This document shows positions 1 through 13,429 of a stretch of 64,000 nt of DNA, piece after piece. Source of the DNA: Saturnia japonica (taxonomy: Eukaryota; Arthropoda; Insecta; Lepidoptera; Saturniidae); the NCBI GenBank assembly GCA_033032175.1, contig CM065313.1, positions 12,625,327 through 12,689,326 of the forward strand, written 5' to 3'. The notes beneath the pieces were generated by a model. That model worked only from the letters and a program-made list of their open reading frames with translations. It did no database searches and was not told where the DNA came from. Position 1 is the stretch's first letter; every line of letters starts with the position of its first letter. Position numbers and translations under genes: made by a program.

Positions 1-968
1 TCAATAGCTCGACCACAGTGCTGCCACATATCTATCGTATTCACTGGATAACACAAAAATCTTATTCATGAAAAACACTGTTTATTATACCATCTACCAA
101 TTTTCATAATGTTTGGACAAACGTTCGATTGAACATCCAGTTTCACATTATATATAGATAAAAATAAATTAACTAATAAATAATTATAAACAGATGTGTA
201 CCTAGTCCAATTTATTAATAAAACTTTATTCTTTTAAGTTTAGTAGTTCATGCAGGAAAAGGAATCTATAGGTTTTTGTGATTACTGTGTATGGATAACG
301 ATACGACTGAGTTATCCATCGAATTATGTTACAGTTGATAAAAGAATCAAACAATCACACTAGCGTAAATCTAAGTATCAACGTAATTAAGATACAATTT
401 CTATCACAACTTAATGTTTTTCATAATAATTATGACCGTGGAAAACTCTTAAACTTTATCTAAATCATCCCATCGATTGTAAAGACGCGACGAGACGCTT
501 CAAAATAAACAGGTTTGAAATGGAATTAAATATGTTATAACCTCAAACATTCCTTAAATCGGTTCACATCTGTTACAAAGAGAGCTGCATAGATATAAAT
601 AAAATAAAGTTCAACAGAAGCTTTCTGTTTATGTGAAAATTGAAATTTTTGTTTTCTTATGTTCTGTTTTTAATGGTATGCTTACCACATCAGGATACAT
701 ATTTTTATATAAACATAAAACATAGATGCAATTAAATATACGGATAGTTTGGTTAGGCGATAATTAAACTTAGACCAAAATCAGTAGTCGTTTTTTTAAT
801 TCTTAATTTTAGTTATTTTACTTAAGTTATTAGTGGCATTTTGTGTAAATATAGTTTGGTTATTATGGACAAGAAATAATAACACGGAACATGAAGTCTG
901 AGATATCACAAAAACTCTCTAGAAAATTCTAACAAGGGGGGCACCATTTTGTTAGTCAGGCCTTAAAA
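1..968. other. Non-coding AT-rich DNA
   Basis: No open frame of useful length and no recognised repeat is visible on either strand. The stretch is AT-rich throughout, with short A and T runs. Confidence 0.6.
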
Positions 969-1260
969 ACTTGCTCCTTCCTTCCTCCCAAGATGCATTT
1001 GAGATAAGTTAGTTTAGCTCGAATTTTACAGATAGGGAATTAGTCAGATCGCGACTTCTTTGCAATCGCAGCGACAGCTTAAGCCGTGGTCCATCCACTT
1101 TGGCACCCTTGCGCGCTTGTTGCCCACGCTTTCGCGGCTGAGTGTCCTTATGCGCTCGCCCCCAAGCCCGGTAAAGCTGTAAAAGCAATCAGCGGCTCTG
1201 TTTTTGGATAGGGCCTCTCAGGCTAATAGTAAAGTCAGATCGAAAAATAAAATAAAATAA
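969..1260 (+). mobile_element. 5'-truncated jockey-like LINE, 3'UTR fragment
   Basis: This matches the last ~280 bases of the full-length LINE at 55852-61816: the 'ccttccttcctccc' hairpin region, the 'gtttagctcgaattttac' block, the GC-rich block with 'tttcgcggctgagtg', then 'gataggg' and a tail of A-rich AAAAT repeats. It lacks coding sequence. The downstream arm of the hairpin is degraded, which suggests an older insertion than the full-length copy. Extreme 5' truncation is typical of target-primed reverse transcription. Confidence 0.85.
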
Positions 1261-1817
1261 GAACTTGTTTTCAGTGACCAATGAATTATAAAACAAAAAA
1301 AATACAAAACCCAAAGGTTTTTCTTTAGAATGCAACGATAATTATATTATGCAATATTTTATAATAAACAATTATCTTTATGCCTGATATCAACATGAAA
1401 ATATTTATTGAGTTGTAATCGAACAGAATGTGCTGAAAATTATAAATACTTACATGAAAATATATTTATGGTTTTATAAGTAAGCAAAATTAATATAATT
1501 ATATTACACAGGGTATTTTGAATATTGTGATGTAGTAATTTTGTTCAGTGTACAGATCTCTATGTAACAAATGGTAAAGTATCAAACACCATATGACAAC
1601 TTACAAGGCGCATATTGAAGACAAATACATCGAGGTACGTGAAAACGGGGGTGACAGATTGTGTTGAATTCAAGATGAACACAACGTAACCATAAACTTC
1701 AAACATTTAAGTAAGTTATAATATTATATCTGTGTTTATGTAGGTTTATGTACATTTATACAGATGTTTTATGTATCAATTAAGACATCGACAAATATCT
1801 CTTGACATGAAATGTTT
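1261..1817. other. Non-coding AT-rich DNA
   Basis: I see no gene and no recognised element here. Confidence 0.55.
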
Positions 1818-2025
1818 AGTTAGTATGGGTCAAATCTTGCAACTGAATTCTAAAACATTTATCTCCAACCCATTGAGCTGAAATTTCGCATACAAGTTTA
1901 GTTTGTATGACAATGCACGGTTAGCTAAGTGACGTCATTCGAAATCGAATATGGCGGACTCCCAAAGATGGCGTACCATTTATTTTTATGCACCTCCATG
2001 GTATGGGTATCAAATGAAAATGTTC
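1818..2025 (-). repeat. Dispersed repeat, family shared with 18.6 kb
   Basis: The reverse complement aligns with 18610-18835. Shared blocks are 'catttgatacccata', 'tccgccatatt', 'gacgtcacttagcta' and 'tgcattgtcat', in the same order. It contains no coding capacity; the short open frame on the minus strand is chance. The element class is unknown to me. Confidence 0.7.
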
Positions 2026-3057
2026 GCTGAGAAAAATCTGAAAAAAGTATATTATTAATAAAAACTTTTTATAAACACGCTTTTGTCTAATATTTCTAAA
2101 ATATTGCAATACAAATAAAGAAGGGTGAAAGAGGAATTTTAAACTAAATAAATTTCTTACGCGTTACAAGCTTTTCAAATTATATAAAAATTGAATAAAA
2201 AAATATATACTTTTTTTTATTTTTCTATAAGTATGTTAAGTGACAGATCACATTGTAATTCGGTTCTAGATAATTATGTAATACTATTTATGTAAATTCA
2301 ACATACTACTTATTTATACATTTTAATCATTTGTAATTATTATCATCGTTAGTGATATATGTTTTTAACATAGGCTATTAATTAATAACTTCATTTTAAT
2401 GCTTTAATTTTTTTACATTATATTTTAATATTTGCCAATTTCTTTACATTCGCAAATTTATGGTTACCAGCGTAAAATGTTTTGTCTCGATGACAAAAGT
2501 GCCCACTTACATTAATTAATTATTGACTAATGAAAAATATATCTATATCTGATTACGTATTGACGAAAGTTATTAAAAAATCAGATTCTCAAACTATTTA
2601 ATGTGACGTAGACAAAGATGTTAAAGTTGTTCAAAATAGGTAATACAAAAAATGTTTTCATTTACACTGTGAAATGAAAACTCTCAGAACAGTATAAAAT
2701 TAAAATTTTGAGACCTAGCTTATCCTAAAATATAAAACAGTGCAATCTATTTAAACGTAACTTGCCACTACTCGGATCCCTGACTCGACAAAACGACATC
2801 GCAATGAGCTCACAAGAAAAAGTTAGATAGCTGGACTACTTTTGGAAAGTTGACCGAAGTTTGCAAAAAGATCGCGACCAAGGAGAAAATAATGAAGGGA
2901 AACAAAGACCAGACGAACAGTAGTATGTTAATAGCTAATAATTAAACTCATTAATTTCAGGTAAGCGTTATTTGCTTTTTGATAACTTTTAATCTTATTT
3001 CATGTTTTAATATGGTAAATCTTACATAAATATAAATATCTTGTGTATGTCTTTCAG
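2026..3057. other. Non-coding AT-rich DNA
   Basis: No gene is visible. Long A/T runs are frequent, for example around 2205-2225. Confidence 0.55.
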
Positions 3058-3222
3058 TAATCATGTAACTTCTGAACAACTTTACCGATTGAGCTCAACT
3101 AAACATAATTTATTTGTCTAACAAAACGGTGGTTTCAGTTAGGGTTGGATAGATGGCGCTGATGTCTAGACATTATCTACAGGAAAGGGCAGAATAACGT
3201 CTGTTGGGCCAGCTAGTTTATT
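3058..3222 (+). repeat. Dispersed repeat, family shared with 63.25 kb
   Basis: Shared blocks with 63250-63437 are 'aacttctgaac', 'gatagatggcgct', 'ggaaaggac/ggaaagggc', and the ending 'gccagct'. The order and spacing are conserved with many substitutions. It is non-coding and of unknown class; it resembles 3' ends of common lepidopteran repeats. Confidence 0.65.
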
Positions 3223-4267
3223 ACAAAAACATAAATCATATATTTTCTTGTTGTAATCAGAATGTTTTTTATATAGATTTACGCATGTGCAGTTTCAAAT
3301 CATTAGTATGCATGAACGAACTTAAACTGTAGGAAGTAATGCGTGAGCTTTCTATATCTATTTCGTGGTCGATTAGTATAACCTAAATACATTAAATTTT
3401 AATCAACGAATCAATGCTGTTAGTTAGTTCATACTGATTCAAAATCTTCTACATCACACTATCACAAATCTACAAATCACAAATTTTTAAATGGAAAGCG
3501 CAAGGGAATGACCGAAATGACTTGATTACTTAAAAAGTAATTAAAAGTGGCGCGTTCTGTTCAATTAGCTTAAGCCAAATTAATTTGTGGGATTCGAAAG
3601 GCTTAAACTGTTTTGTTCACGCGTATCGTGTTAACAGGATGTCAGGTGTTTCCAAATGTATGATTATTTTTAATATTGATCTTAATTATTTAAACACCTG
3701 GATTAAGTTTAAGTATTTTCTTTTCTTTTACAAATATTCTTATCATGTTACGTTTACTCTATTGATAACATTATCAAAAAAAAAAAAAAATCTTTGGTAA
3801 TGTCCAACCGACATACTAATTTTTAGAATCTCGTGGGAAATAGACAAGTTTATTTTTAAAAATAGTTTTTAATTTACCATCTGACGATAAAGGCCATTCG
3901 TTTAAACGTGACTCTAATATTACAAGACCATCTATATAAAAAATATATGATCTAAGTACAGCCTGCACACAGTGTACTGACGCAAAAGTACTGAAAAATA
4001 GTAAAAAAACACAACAATAACAAATTATTCGATAATATCAAGTAATAAACAAATTATAATTATACCAAATGAAGCTCCAAATTACGACAATGCAGTTATA
4101 AACATTAACACTCGTGTAAGAGTAAATATATAACTGAGTTTTATAAAATGATCTACGAACTTTTCTTGGTTTGTGAATTTATACACAATCTATTAGTGAA
4201 GTCTACTCTCTCCTGCCCCTGATTCTCTTCTTCCTTTTCTCTCACTTCTTTTTATAATAGCTCGACA
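3223..4267. other. Non-coding AT-rich DNA
   Basis: No gene. There is a poly-A run of about 15 bases near 3775-3790. The open frame across 3585-3800 is AT-driven and shows no recognisable protein. Confidence 0.55.
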
Positions 4268-4850
4268 AAATGTTTTTTTTAGAACTGACTATACTATTAG
4301 TCATACGGGCCCTGAAGCGTTAGACTGCTTTTACAGCTTCACCGTGGCTTGAGGGTGATCTCTTAAGTCACTCAGCCGCGATAGCGTGGCAACATGCTCA
4401 AGGGTGTCCAAGTGACCGAACCTCGGCTTGGCCATTGCCGTAGTTGTAATTAAGTCGCGAACTGGCTAATTCCCTAACCGTAGAAATTCGATCTAAAGTA
4501 AAATATACATATACATGTTCATGCTTCCTGGGAGGAAGGAAAGAACATGTGTAGGTATATTATTTATGTATTTAGTGATTTGTAAAAAAATTCTAAGCTA
4601 ACTAGTACAAAAAAGGTCCCTTACAGAACCTATGTATCTGTGTTGTGTACACGAGCGTGAGGTGCATTGTAATGGTGTCTATTGGTTGCTAGTGAATGCA
4701 AGTGCAGTGTCACTGTATCGCGCGAGCGCCTGCTAGACTCAAGGGCTCCACAATGTGGGAACGGACCTAGGCTTCAGTTGCCGCAGGAAGGGTGAACGTG
4801 GTGTGTGTGCAGGAGCCAAGTTAACCACCCGTCCCCTGCAAATGACTGTA
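4268..4850 (-). mobile_element. 5'-truncated jockey-like LINE fragment, minus strand
   Basis: Read on the minus strand, this begins inside the last codons of ORF2 (the 'gcaggggacgggtgg' block, compare 61236 onward). It runs through the 3'UTR including the 'acatgttc...gaacatgt' hairpin (about 4516-4552) and ends in an A-tail, seen as a T run at 4271-4278. It is more diverged from the 55.9-61.8 kb copy than the 34 kb fragment is. The 5' limit near 4850 is approximate. Confidence 0.85.
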
Positions 4851-4959
4851 CAGCACCCAATGGCTAGTTCGGTACACTCCACAAACAACGCCGACTGTCA
4901 TTGATACAAAATTCCTCTTTACTCATCATTTGAAGAACCCAATATCATAGAAAAGAGGA

Positions 4960-5165
4960 AACATGTTAGTTGGGAGACTATTCCACATCTGCACAGTACG
5001 GCAAAGGTAAGAATTAGAGAACTTCTTTGCTCGTTCCATGATGAGCGCTACCGTGTAGCTGTGACTCCGTGGACCAGACCGCGTGGTTCTGTAGTGAGGA
5101 CATTACCCATGATACAGATGATAAAACGCCAGCGACGCTCAGCGAGACAAAAGCAAACGACCTTC
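4960..5165. repeat. Dispersed repeat, family shared with 13.4 kb
   Basis: It aligns with 13460-13660 through 'gggaga', 'cacagtac', 'gcaaag', 'ttctttg' and 'tcgt' blocks and a shared 'catgatacaga' motif. The moderate GC content contrasts with the AT-rich surroundings. It probably derives from a LINE, but I cannot identify the source or the coding strand. Confidence 0.5.
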
Positions 5166-6194
5166 TGCTTCCTCATTACTTACCATTTTTAAAACTTCAT
5201 TTTCTTAATATACTTACTATAGTTATATATTATTTATCATTAGCATAGTGTAGGTGTAGTTAAATAAAATTAACTACATAATATTTAGAATGTATTTACT
5301 TGCATTAAGCTTCATGATAAATAATTATTATCAAAGCTAAGTAATATGAAGTAATAAACTAAGAATGCAGCAAAACTCTCAACGAAATGTTCGTTAAAAT
5401 GAAACAAAATAAAGTTATCAGTTCAGTCTTATAGGTACAACGCTTCGTTTGATTATATCTGAAACCGTGTTGAGGTGTGATAAGGTACTAATATACAGTT
5501 GAATATATATGGTTAGCCGATGTAATATTGAAATGTTGGAACTGGTTTGTATCCCGGGCTGGCCAGGGAACGCTGTGACCCCGGTCGGACTCCCTGAGAA
5601 TACTGAATCGAGTCTTGGCATCTCGGTCGCTACTACTTGTTTGACTGCTAAGTAAAATCTAATTTGTGTTTTATTTTAATATTTGCATTAACATTATAGA
5701 TATATATTTATTGATTACTTACTTATTCAATAAATATATTTTGTGAATATTATTGTGTATAATTACTATACACTTTCCTTTTCACCTTTTACTAAAACTT
5801 GAGAAAGTTCAAAATTATGTCTGAAAATAAAATATTGTATTACTCGTAGATATATAAATTATTGGGAGTTTTTTAAATTGAGGTCATCAGTTTTCTAAAC
5901 ACTAATAAATATACTCATATTTGTATATACTCCAAGTATTAATTTCGAATTCCAACATTTATATTTTCGCCATAACTTAAAAGGCGGATCAATAGCCCTT
6001 CACACAGAAGTGTTTTTTATTCGTGAACAAGTAGTAATAGCGACACTTGCAGAATGCGTCTTTGTAAGCATAACGAATTGGAAGTGGCGCCAAATTGAAT
6101 ATTTATTATATCTTTGGAGGACATGTCAAAACTATCTTATCCATAATATGTATTATATGATTATCCTAATCCATCACGAAACGATAGACAATGC
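5166..6194. other. Non-coding AT-rich DNA
   Basis: No gene. A GC-richer patch at 5535-5640 ('cccgggctggccaggg') may be another repeat fragment but I cannot place it. Confidence 0.5.
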
Positions 6195-6415
6195 TTGACT
6201 TGGTATAATTATTTCCTGTATCTAATACTATTAAGTGAGCAATTCGTGTACATATGTACATACATACATATACATATATGTAATTGGTGTCTCGGAAACG
6301 ACTATAACGATTCAGATGAAACTTTATATTTAGATAATGTTTTACATTTCAAGTTTACCAAGATAGGTGTTTTTTTTTGTAAGACACCGAGCGCAGCTCG
6401 GCTTCCTAGATAATA
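6195..6415 (+). repeat. Left arm of an inverted repeat pair
   Basis: This aligns with the reverse complement of 6785-7000. Shared landmarks are 'agtgagcaattc', 'tctcggaaacg', 'gatgaaactt', 'tttagataat', 'gataggtg' and 'caccgagc-cagctcgg'. It also contains a TA/CA-rich microsatellite at the position where the other arm has a long (TA)n. It could be one arm of a foldback element, or one of two independent insertions of the same repeat. Confidence 0.7.
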
Positions 6416-6784
6416 ATAACTTCATACGTGCATAATAATATTGATTATACTGGATTATACAATTTCCCTTGATATACCCACTATGAGGGATAGAAATCTA
6501 AAACTGCCAAGGGCAACTTTAAAAAAAAATTACCATCGATACTTTAAACATATTTGAATTAATTAAAAGCAATGTTAGAATTAATATTATATTATCTGAC
6601 TTATCTTTATAGTATTTTTCTTTTATGAAACTAGAATTAAAAATAAATAATTCTTGTTTGACCTTCCTGCATATCATGTACAGTGGCGTCTTTAGGTACC
6701 CTCAAATAATAATTCACATAGATATTGAGAATGATACTATTTTTTTTTAAATAAAAGTAATCTACTGTGATATAATTAATAATA

Positions 6785-6920
6785 TTTGGGAGACCGAGCT
6801 GTGCTCGGTGTTTTATAAATAAAAAAAGAAAAACGCCTATCTAGATAAACTTAGAATGTAAAATATTATCTAAATGCAAAGTTTCATCGAAATCGTTAGA
6901 GCCGTTTCCGAGAAACTAAT

Positions 6921-6962
<42 letters not shown>

Positions 6963-7000
6963 TATCCAAGAATTGCTTACTTAATATAATAAGATAATTG
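6785..7000 (-). repeat. Right arm of the inverted repeat pair, with (TA)n
   Basis: Reverse-complement counterpart of 6195-6415, starting 'gggagaccgagctgtgctcgg'-like and running outward through 'cgtttccgaga' into a (TA)n tract (6923-6960) and 'caagaattgcttac'. About 370 bases of unrelated AT-rich sequence separate the arms. Confidence 0.7.
6923..6960. repeat. (TA)n microsatellite
   Basis: Near-perfect TA dinucleotide run of about 36 bases inside the right inverted-repeat arm. It is a likely length-variable site. Confidence 0.95.
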
Positions 7001-10000
7001 TAAAACGATAAAGATGAAAATCATTACACTGTTAATATGCTAAAAAAATGTATGTGTAAAATTTATTACACATCACTTATAGTGAAGCCAATTATCAAAA
7101 CACGAATCTGAATTATTTACAACTAAAATTACTTTTGACGTGACAACGTCTTATAAATTGGTTTGCCGGGTGACACTTCAAGAAACTGCGTTACGCTCCG
7201 CTCACGTTATGCGCTCACAATGAGAGCGAGTGAGAGGCACGCGTCCCTTCCACTCGGGCATTTGTCACGTAAAACTTTCGCCCGTATACCGACTTTACAG
7301 GCAACCAATTTTTTTTATCATATATACAACGCCTATCTATTTACCATACACTTAATAATCGATCTATTATAAAGTGGTTGTAATAATTAAGAGTCTGTCA
7401 CGGGCTAGCACACAATATCTCAAAAACTTTAATTGAAATTGGGTGAAAGAAAATGAAAATAAACCATTGAGGAAACGATGAAACGTATAAAACCGAATGC
7501 TTAAAACTTAAAATACATAATTCACAGTAATAATCATCAGTTTAGAGACTCTTTATATCAATTATGCATGAAGGTTACAGTGACACAATGTAAATGCACT
7601 CATTGCAATCTCAACAAAATCCTCTTCAATCTTAAATAAATTAAAAATAAAACAAAGCTATTGATGTTAAAAGGCAACGTGTGTCCTTAAAAATGGATAA
7701 AAAAGTTAAGCTGTCGCAAGGTTGGCTACGTGTCACGGCAATCTGTAACGTAAACATATTAACTGATTTTAACTTGTATAACTAAGTACAATGCCGGTTT
7801 TGTTAAATACTGTAATAACAAAAACGGTTTACGTGAGGTGACGGATGCTTATACTATAAGAAATAACATCAAGTCTACTTGAAATTTGCGGTCATGTACC
7901 GAAAGCCATATGCCACAAAACTTTCGTATAAAACATGTCCGGGTTTATTTGAGGCATCAAACATGGTGTCCAAATTATTAAATTATACCATGCTTTTAAT
8001 GGAATATTTTATTTATAAAGTTGTAGGTATATACATTTTCTTTGCCCGAAACGGTTGTATTCGAATAATCCAATTTACACATTATTATGGTTGTCAACAT
8101 CATAAATTCTCATTAACATGATTTTATGCATAATTAAAAATATATTAAATAATAAAGTAATTAATTAAAAATATACTATACAGAGAGATTAAATATATTG
8201 CTTGTAGGATTTGGTGGTGAAACAATTATTATACTTCAAGTAAAGCAGTTTCACAGGTAATAATTAGATTATTTATCTCTAATGCCCCTAAGACAATAAG
8301 ATATAGTTAATTCATAATTTACGGTAACAGGTTCATCAAATTACATAAGTTAAAAATAATTATTAGAATATAATATTAATAGATATATATTATGGAAAAT
8401 AAATACATTGAAAAAACACAAGTTTATATAATATATTTCAAAAAAATAGGAAAAATGTCATTTTATAGTTATACTTTTAAATAAATTATTATAAATAGTT
8501 AAATTCGATATATTAGTATTAAATGCATTTAAATGAAGTAACAAATACTTCTAAAAAGTATTACAAACATTTTTTCAGAATAGATTACGCATAAACTATA
8601 TCCAATTAATAATGTTTTTATAAAGTATGAATATTAAAATTGATATTTACATGAAAATTTCAACATTTCAACGAAAAACATATGAGGAGACAATTTAGAA
8701 AAAAATGTGTTTACTCTTACGTTCGTTACCATTGGATCCAACATTGAACTAAAACCACTGAAATATCTAGGGTAACAAAGCTACTGTAAGTATACCACTC
8801 TAATTAATGTCATTTAACGTGGAGATATGGAATTTATAACATTTATAATTTCATTTATATTATATTAAACTAGTATGGGAATGAGAAAGAGGTTCGTGTA
8901 ATGTACAGTAAGAAACGTGGGTTCAGGATGTCTATAAAGCATATATACTTGTAAATATAAACTGCAGTCGAGGAAAATATAATTATGAAGGACAATTTAA
9001 ATACCTGCGTTGTAGTAAACAATACTGCCAACGAGCATACTTCAAAGTAATTACGTTCTAAGACCTTTGACGAACGCATTGAGCTATTATACCAATGTCA
9101 AATTATTGAAAGTTCCGGTAAACCTTTTGATTGATTTGTTGTTTACAAAGCCATATAATATTCATATTTATATTCTTTCGCCTTAACTAAGCTAAAAAAC
9201 GAATGACCTATAACGTATGAGTAACAAGGCAAATGTTTTAAATAAGAAATGTATAAATCAAACGATTATACGACGGTCAAATTTTTGATAATAAAGAATC
9301 TACAAGACAAATTTCACGTTTTACTAAGACTGAAATTCCAAGAGCAACTAAGAAATAAGAAAGTAACAATAAATAATTTGAAACATTTTTTAACAATCAT
9401 GAGTAAATTTAATTAACTATGGTTTGCATAACTGCAAGCTTTTAATTTCAAATAGATGATTTGTTAAATTCATAAATATAAATAGAGAATAGAATACTGT
9501 TAGAAATATTGTACAAAATATGTATAAAACTCATATATTTAGAAATTATAGCTCATCATTGACTCATCAGGACAGCCAAAAACTATACAATATTTGTTCA
9601 TAGACCCGACGTCGTATTTAACTTAAAAAGCTAACAGCATTTTTCCGCATTTTCCACATTATTATGCATGAGCCTTATCATACTGAGACAGGTATGAAAA
9701 CTATAATTCCACTGCATTATGATAGTGCACTTAACAATACGATTGTAATTATTTAGCAGGGCCTTACCATAGTTTCATTATCATTAAAATTACAAACACG
9801 AAATCACCCACTCTAATTTGAGACACTACTGATAACATTTGTAAATATTTTACTAAGCTAATAGCAACCCTATCGAAATTTGTCCTTGTGTGAATGTGAT
9901 TACACAGGGACACGCATACATTGCAGAATATTCTACGGGACTTGTGTGCGTGGGTCGGCCACCGCGCGATGTGCCGGTATTTATCCCACATTAGCATGCA

Positions 10001-11680
10001 TCCGTACCATTGATCCGACCTCTTTGTTCACTAACCAAGCCCTTTATTTGACAGGATAGCCGAAAACAGTGATTAAAATAACTTTATTTACCACTAATAA
10101 ATAAACATAATAATTGGATAGCAATATTTTTTGGCAAAATAAACAGGGTTGTACCTTAAGCTAATTTATAATTATAATTTTTTTTAAATATTAGTTAGTA
10201 CATAAAAATAATGAACGAATGACAAAAAGTATTTATAGAAGTAGAAACGGGGGTCAAGTATGTGGAATGTATTGGAAAAGTACTGATTGAAATAAAGAAA
10301 AGACATTTATTTGTTACACAAACAAAACGAAAGAAAATTACAAAAAAGAAATAAATAGTAGAAAGAAAAAAATAATAAAAAAACTTAATAATTAATGAAA
10401 TACATGTGTGTGTAGCAAATGGGCCTCGAGTCAGGATATATGCTGGAGGAGATGAGTCCTCGAGCGCTGATTTTCACTCAAAGCCCAGAGAGTATATGTC
10501 TTGCGCTGTGTTTAAAATAAATAAATATTATGCATGAAGTGTTTTATATCTAAAATAATAATAATACGTTCGTAATTGTACGTAAAGTTGGAATATTATA
10601 TACATGGTAAACAAAAGATTTAAAATCTGAAAGGAAAAGATAGGTAGTGCTGCAGCCTTTTTGCCTACCCTACTAAAGACTACGTGATGATAAATAGATA
10701 AATAATTGTATTTTGCTGTAATCACTGCATCTTGAAACGCAAACTAACATTAACTTATAAACCTATTTCACAAAAATATTAGTAGTTATAACCTTTATTT
10801 TCTTTATAATAAAATTGTCTTCATAGTTTGAATGCTATCAAACAACATTTCTATTTCCTCAACAATTTCGATCCGGAAGCTCTAAAACATTTTAAAAACC
10901 GAACACGTCCACTAGGTATCGATTATATGAACAGTTTTCTCGGTACACATCATTAAAATATATATAATGTGACCGAAACGGGATGGCAGAATATGTTTAG
11001 TTGCGATTTTGTTTCGATTTCTTGGTGTTGATTCGGTCAGTTTATGCACACCGTCCATCCGAGTGTGGGTTTATGACAATAATGTAACTTGTGTTTAGCC
11101 GTTGGCATCTGGTAATAAGTTACTTTTGCTTGTAAGAGTTTAAAACTAAAGAACATTGAAAATATTACCATTAATCATCTTATAAATAATTTACTTTAGC
11201 AATATAATTTATAACATATTATGATTCTTGACAATTTTAGCTTCTATAACTTTAATAAAAATATTAAATAAAAAATATGATCTTGAATAATTATTATAAT
11301 TATAATAATTCAAAGTCATTTGTAGTAATTATAAAATTTGTAACTTAAGTATAAAAATATGTAAGTCAATATCGACCTATAATAAAAAAAATTAGTAACA
11401 AATTAATATCGTAGTTTCTATAATAAATTTAGTTAAAATTCCAAACTATAACATCTTTCGAGTGTTTATACAGAAAAAATAGATTTGTTTTGTAATTAAT
11501 TTTTTTTTCAAAATGATGTAAATTTTACTTGGGCCATATGTCGAGATTAACCCAACAAAGCTAATAATAAATGGAACACGACCGGCGAAGAACCATATAA
11601 AAAAACTGTAAACATAATATCAACATCGCAAAATTTCCTTTATACTATAACATCAAGCGCGTACCGATTAAATGAGGTGC
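7001..11680. other. Long non-coding stretch
   Basis: About 4.7 kb without a supportable gene. A CpG-richer patch lies at 7140-7290, containing the partial palindrome 'gagcgagtgagaggcacgcg'-like text. A short imperfect hairpin lies near 9881-9910 ('tccttgtgt' against 'acacaggga'), and a GC-richer block at 10415-10505. These may be old repeat fragments. The rest is AT-rich with no recognised features. Confidence 0.5.
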
Positions 11681-11860
11681 TCGCGTTTCTCTAGATAGCC
11701 AAGTGTATGTTTTCATCTCACTCGCACTCCATTATATACTATAAGCTGTCTTCTTCTCCCCGGCCTGCGCAGCCTCATCTCGACGGCGGCACCTCGCCGT
11801 CGCCTTCGAGTCACATATTTTATTTGTGAAGCTTTCCTGCATCCAGAGGAGACTAAAGGT
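11681..11860. promoter_or_regulatory. GC-rich island with perfect hairpin (possible regulatory DNA)
   Basis: A GC/CpG-rich segment in AT-rich surroundings. It includes a perfect 8-bp inverted repeat, CGACGGCG (11781-11788) and CGCCGTCG (11795-11802), around a 6-base loop, preceded by a pyrimidine-rich run 'ttcttctccccggcc'. It could be a promoter/5' exon, an enhancer, or a fragment of a repeat. No open frame or clear splice structure was found. Confidence 0.2.
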
Positions 11861-12439
11861 TTCTATAAACAGAACGATCGAGAACGCCTAGTTTGCTTTT
11901 AACTCGGATGAGCTGAGTTGTTATAAGGAAATAACGTTCATAAAATAGTCGTTCCGTGAATGGTGTTCTTATTTGTTTGTTGTGTTAGAGACCTGCCAAT
12001 AATATTCACCCACACATTTACTTGGATGCAATAATCGTAGCCGATTTTATGCTTATACATACAGGAGACACGAGAATAGGTGAAGATACTACTAACAAGC
12101 GAGCATAAATTATGACGCAATGAAATCCTGGAATGTTCTCAAGTCACTAGCGACATCCAAATAGAAAGCTATCTATGGTAGTATATATTTGTATATAATT
12201 CCATTTTATTATATTATAATATGAATATTACTTAAATCACGTAAACTATATTTCTGGAAGACTATGGCCTGATGCCTGATCAGTGATCACTGAAAAATTC
12301 ACGTATTTTACCTACATGTATTTATTTCAACTATCTTTATATTCGACTATTAATATTGTTACTGTGTTCTTTTGTTACAGAGAATTATACTCAGTTTCAA
12401 TTTATTTCAGTACTAATTATATTACGGTGTTAAAATTGT
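11861..12439. other. Non-coding AT-rich DNA
   Basis: No gene or recognised repeat. Confidence 0.5.
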
Positions 12440-12710
12440 TCTACCAACTCTCCACCGCGCGCCGCCGACAGTGCATCCGTGTAGCAAATCGTTGTTCTCC
12501 CTTCCCGTACTTGCTTACAGCTTACCAGAATGTTTGACATTCATATTTACTGCTCAGCTCCTTAAGGCTTAGTGTGAATTTATACAGCAGATAACCTTTT
12601 TTAATAAATAAGCTATAAATTGCACAAAAATAGTCTGACTGGTAGTTCCAGAGATTAGCACGATCAAACAAAAAAATAATCTTTGGAGCTTTATACTATT
12701 AATATAGATA
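12440..12710 (+). repeat. Dispersed repeat, family shared with 44.64 kb
   Basis: It shares with 44640-44790 the blocks 'cttgcttacag/cctgcttacag', 'tttgac', 'actgctc/actccgc', 'taataaataagctataaa' and 'gctataaaatg'. The part 'ctgactggtagttccagagattagc' has relatives near 44095-44115 and 63508-63530 ('actaccagtc' in reverse sense). It is non-coding, of a widespread lepidopteran-type repeat whose class I do not name. Confidence 0.6.
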
Positions 12711-13429
12711 TCTACTGATCTTTCGAACAGCACATATTTAAAAATATTTACTTTTACAATGATGTATGAATTGGATATCGTATTCGACTTTAGGATTACA
12801 TCATTCGAGTTATTTCAAAGCTGAATATTCAAAATTTACGTGACGGTTCTGTGGAAACCGATGAGAGCATACTTGTGAGATGAGTACTTAACGTTTTTAA
12901 GAAAGTACGACATAACAATAATTCTGTTTTAACAATTTAAAAACTTTTTGCATATTATGTGTAATATTATTGGATTATATAACTTAAGGTAGTGTCTTAA
13001 AGACGTCTTCATGACACAGGTTTCAACCTTTGTCTGTTTATTCCGTGTTCATAATATTGGTCCTTCGAGTCAAGCAGCGTCTTATTTTATTTAAGGCATG
13101 CAAAGTATTTTACGATTCGACTGTGTGAGCCTTGCGTGTTCGTTTTGTTTATTTGGAATCATTCATTGCATACCATATTGTAGGTTCGGTGTATTTTCTT
13201 TGATTACCGTGAGTGTATGCCGTAATTAGTTCCATAAATTAATAATGATGAGATCGTTTAATAAAGTTATGTGAAAGTTCCCCGCTTTAAAAAACTTTTT
13301 TTTTTTTATATTATTAACACGGTCACCATTAATTAGCTAAATACGTAACTGGATTTGCTTACAAATTGCTGTGTCTATTTTAAAGATATTATATTGTATT
13401 TTAGCCTCTTCAAATGTCTCTTCACATTA
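12711..13429. other. Non-coding AT-rich DNA
   Basis: No gene or recognised repeat. A T11 run lies near 13300. Confidence 0.5.
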
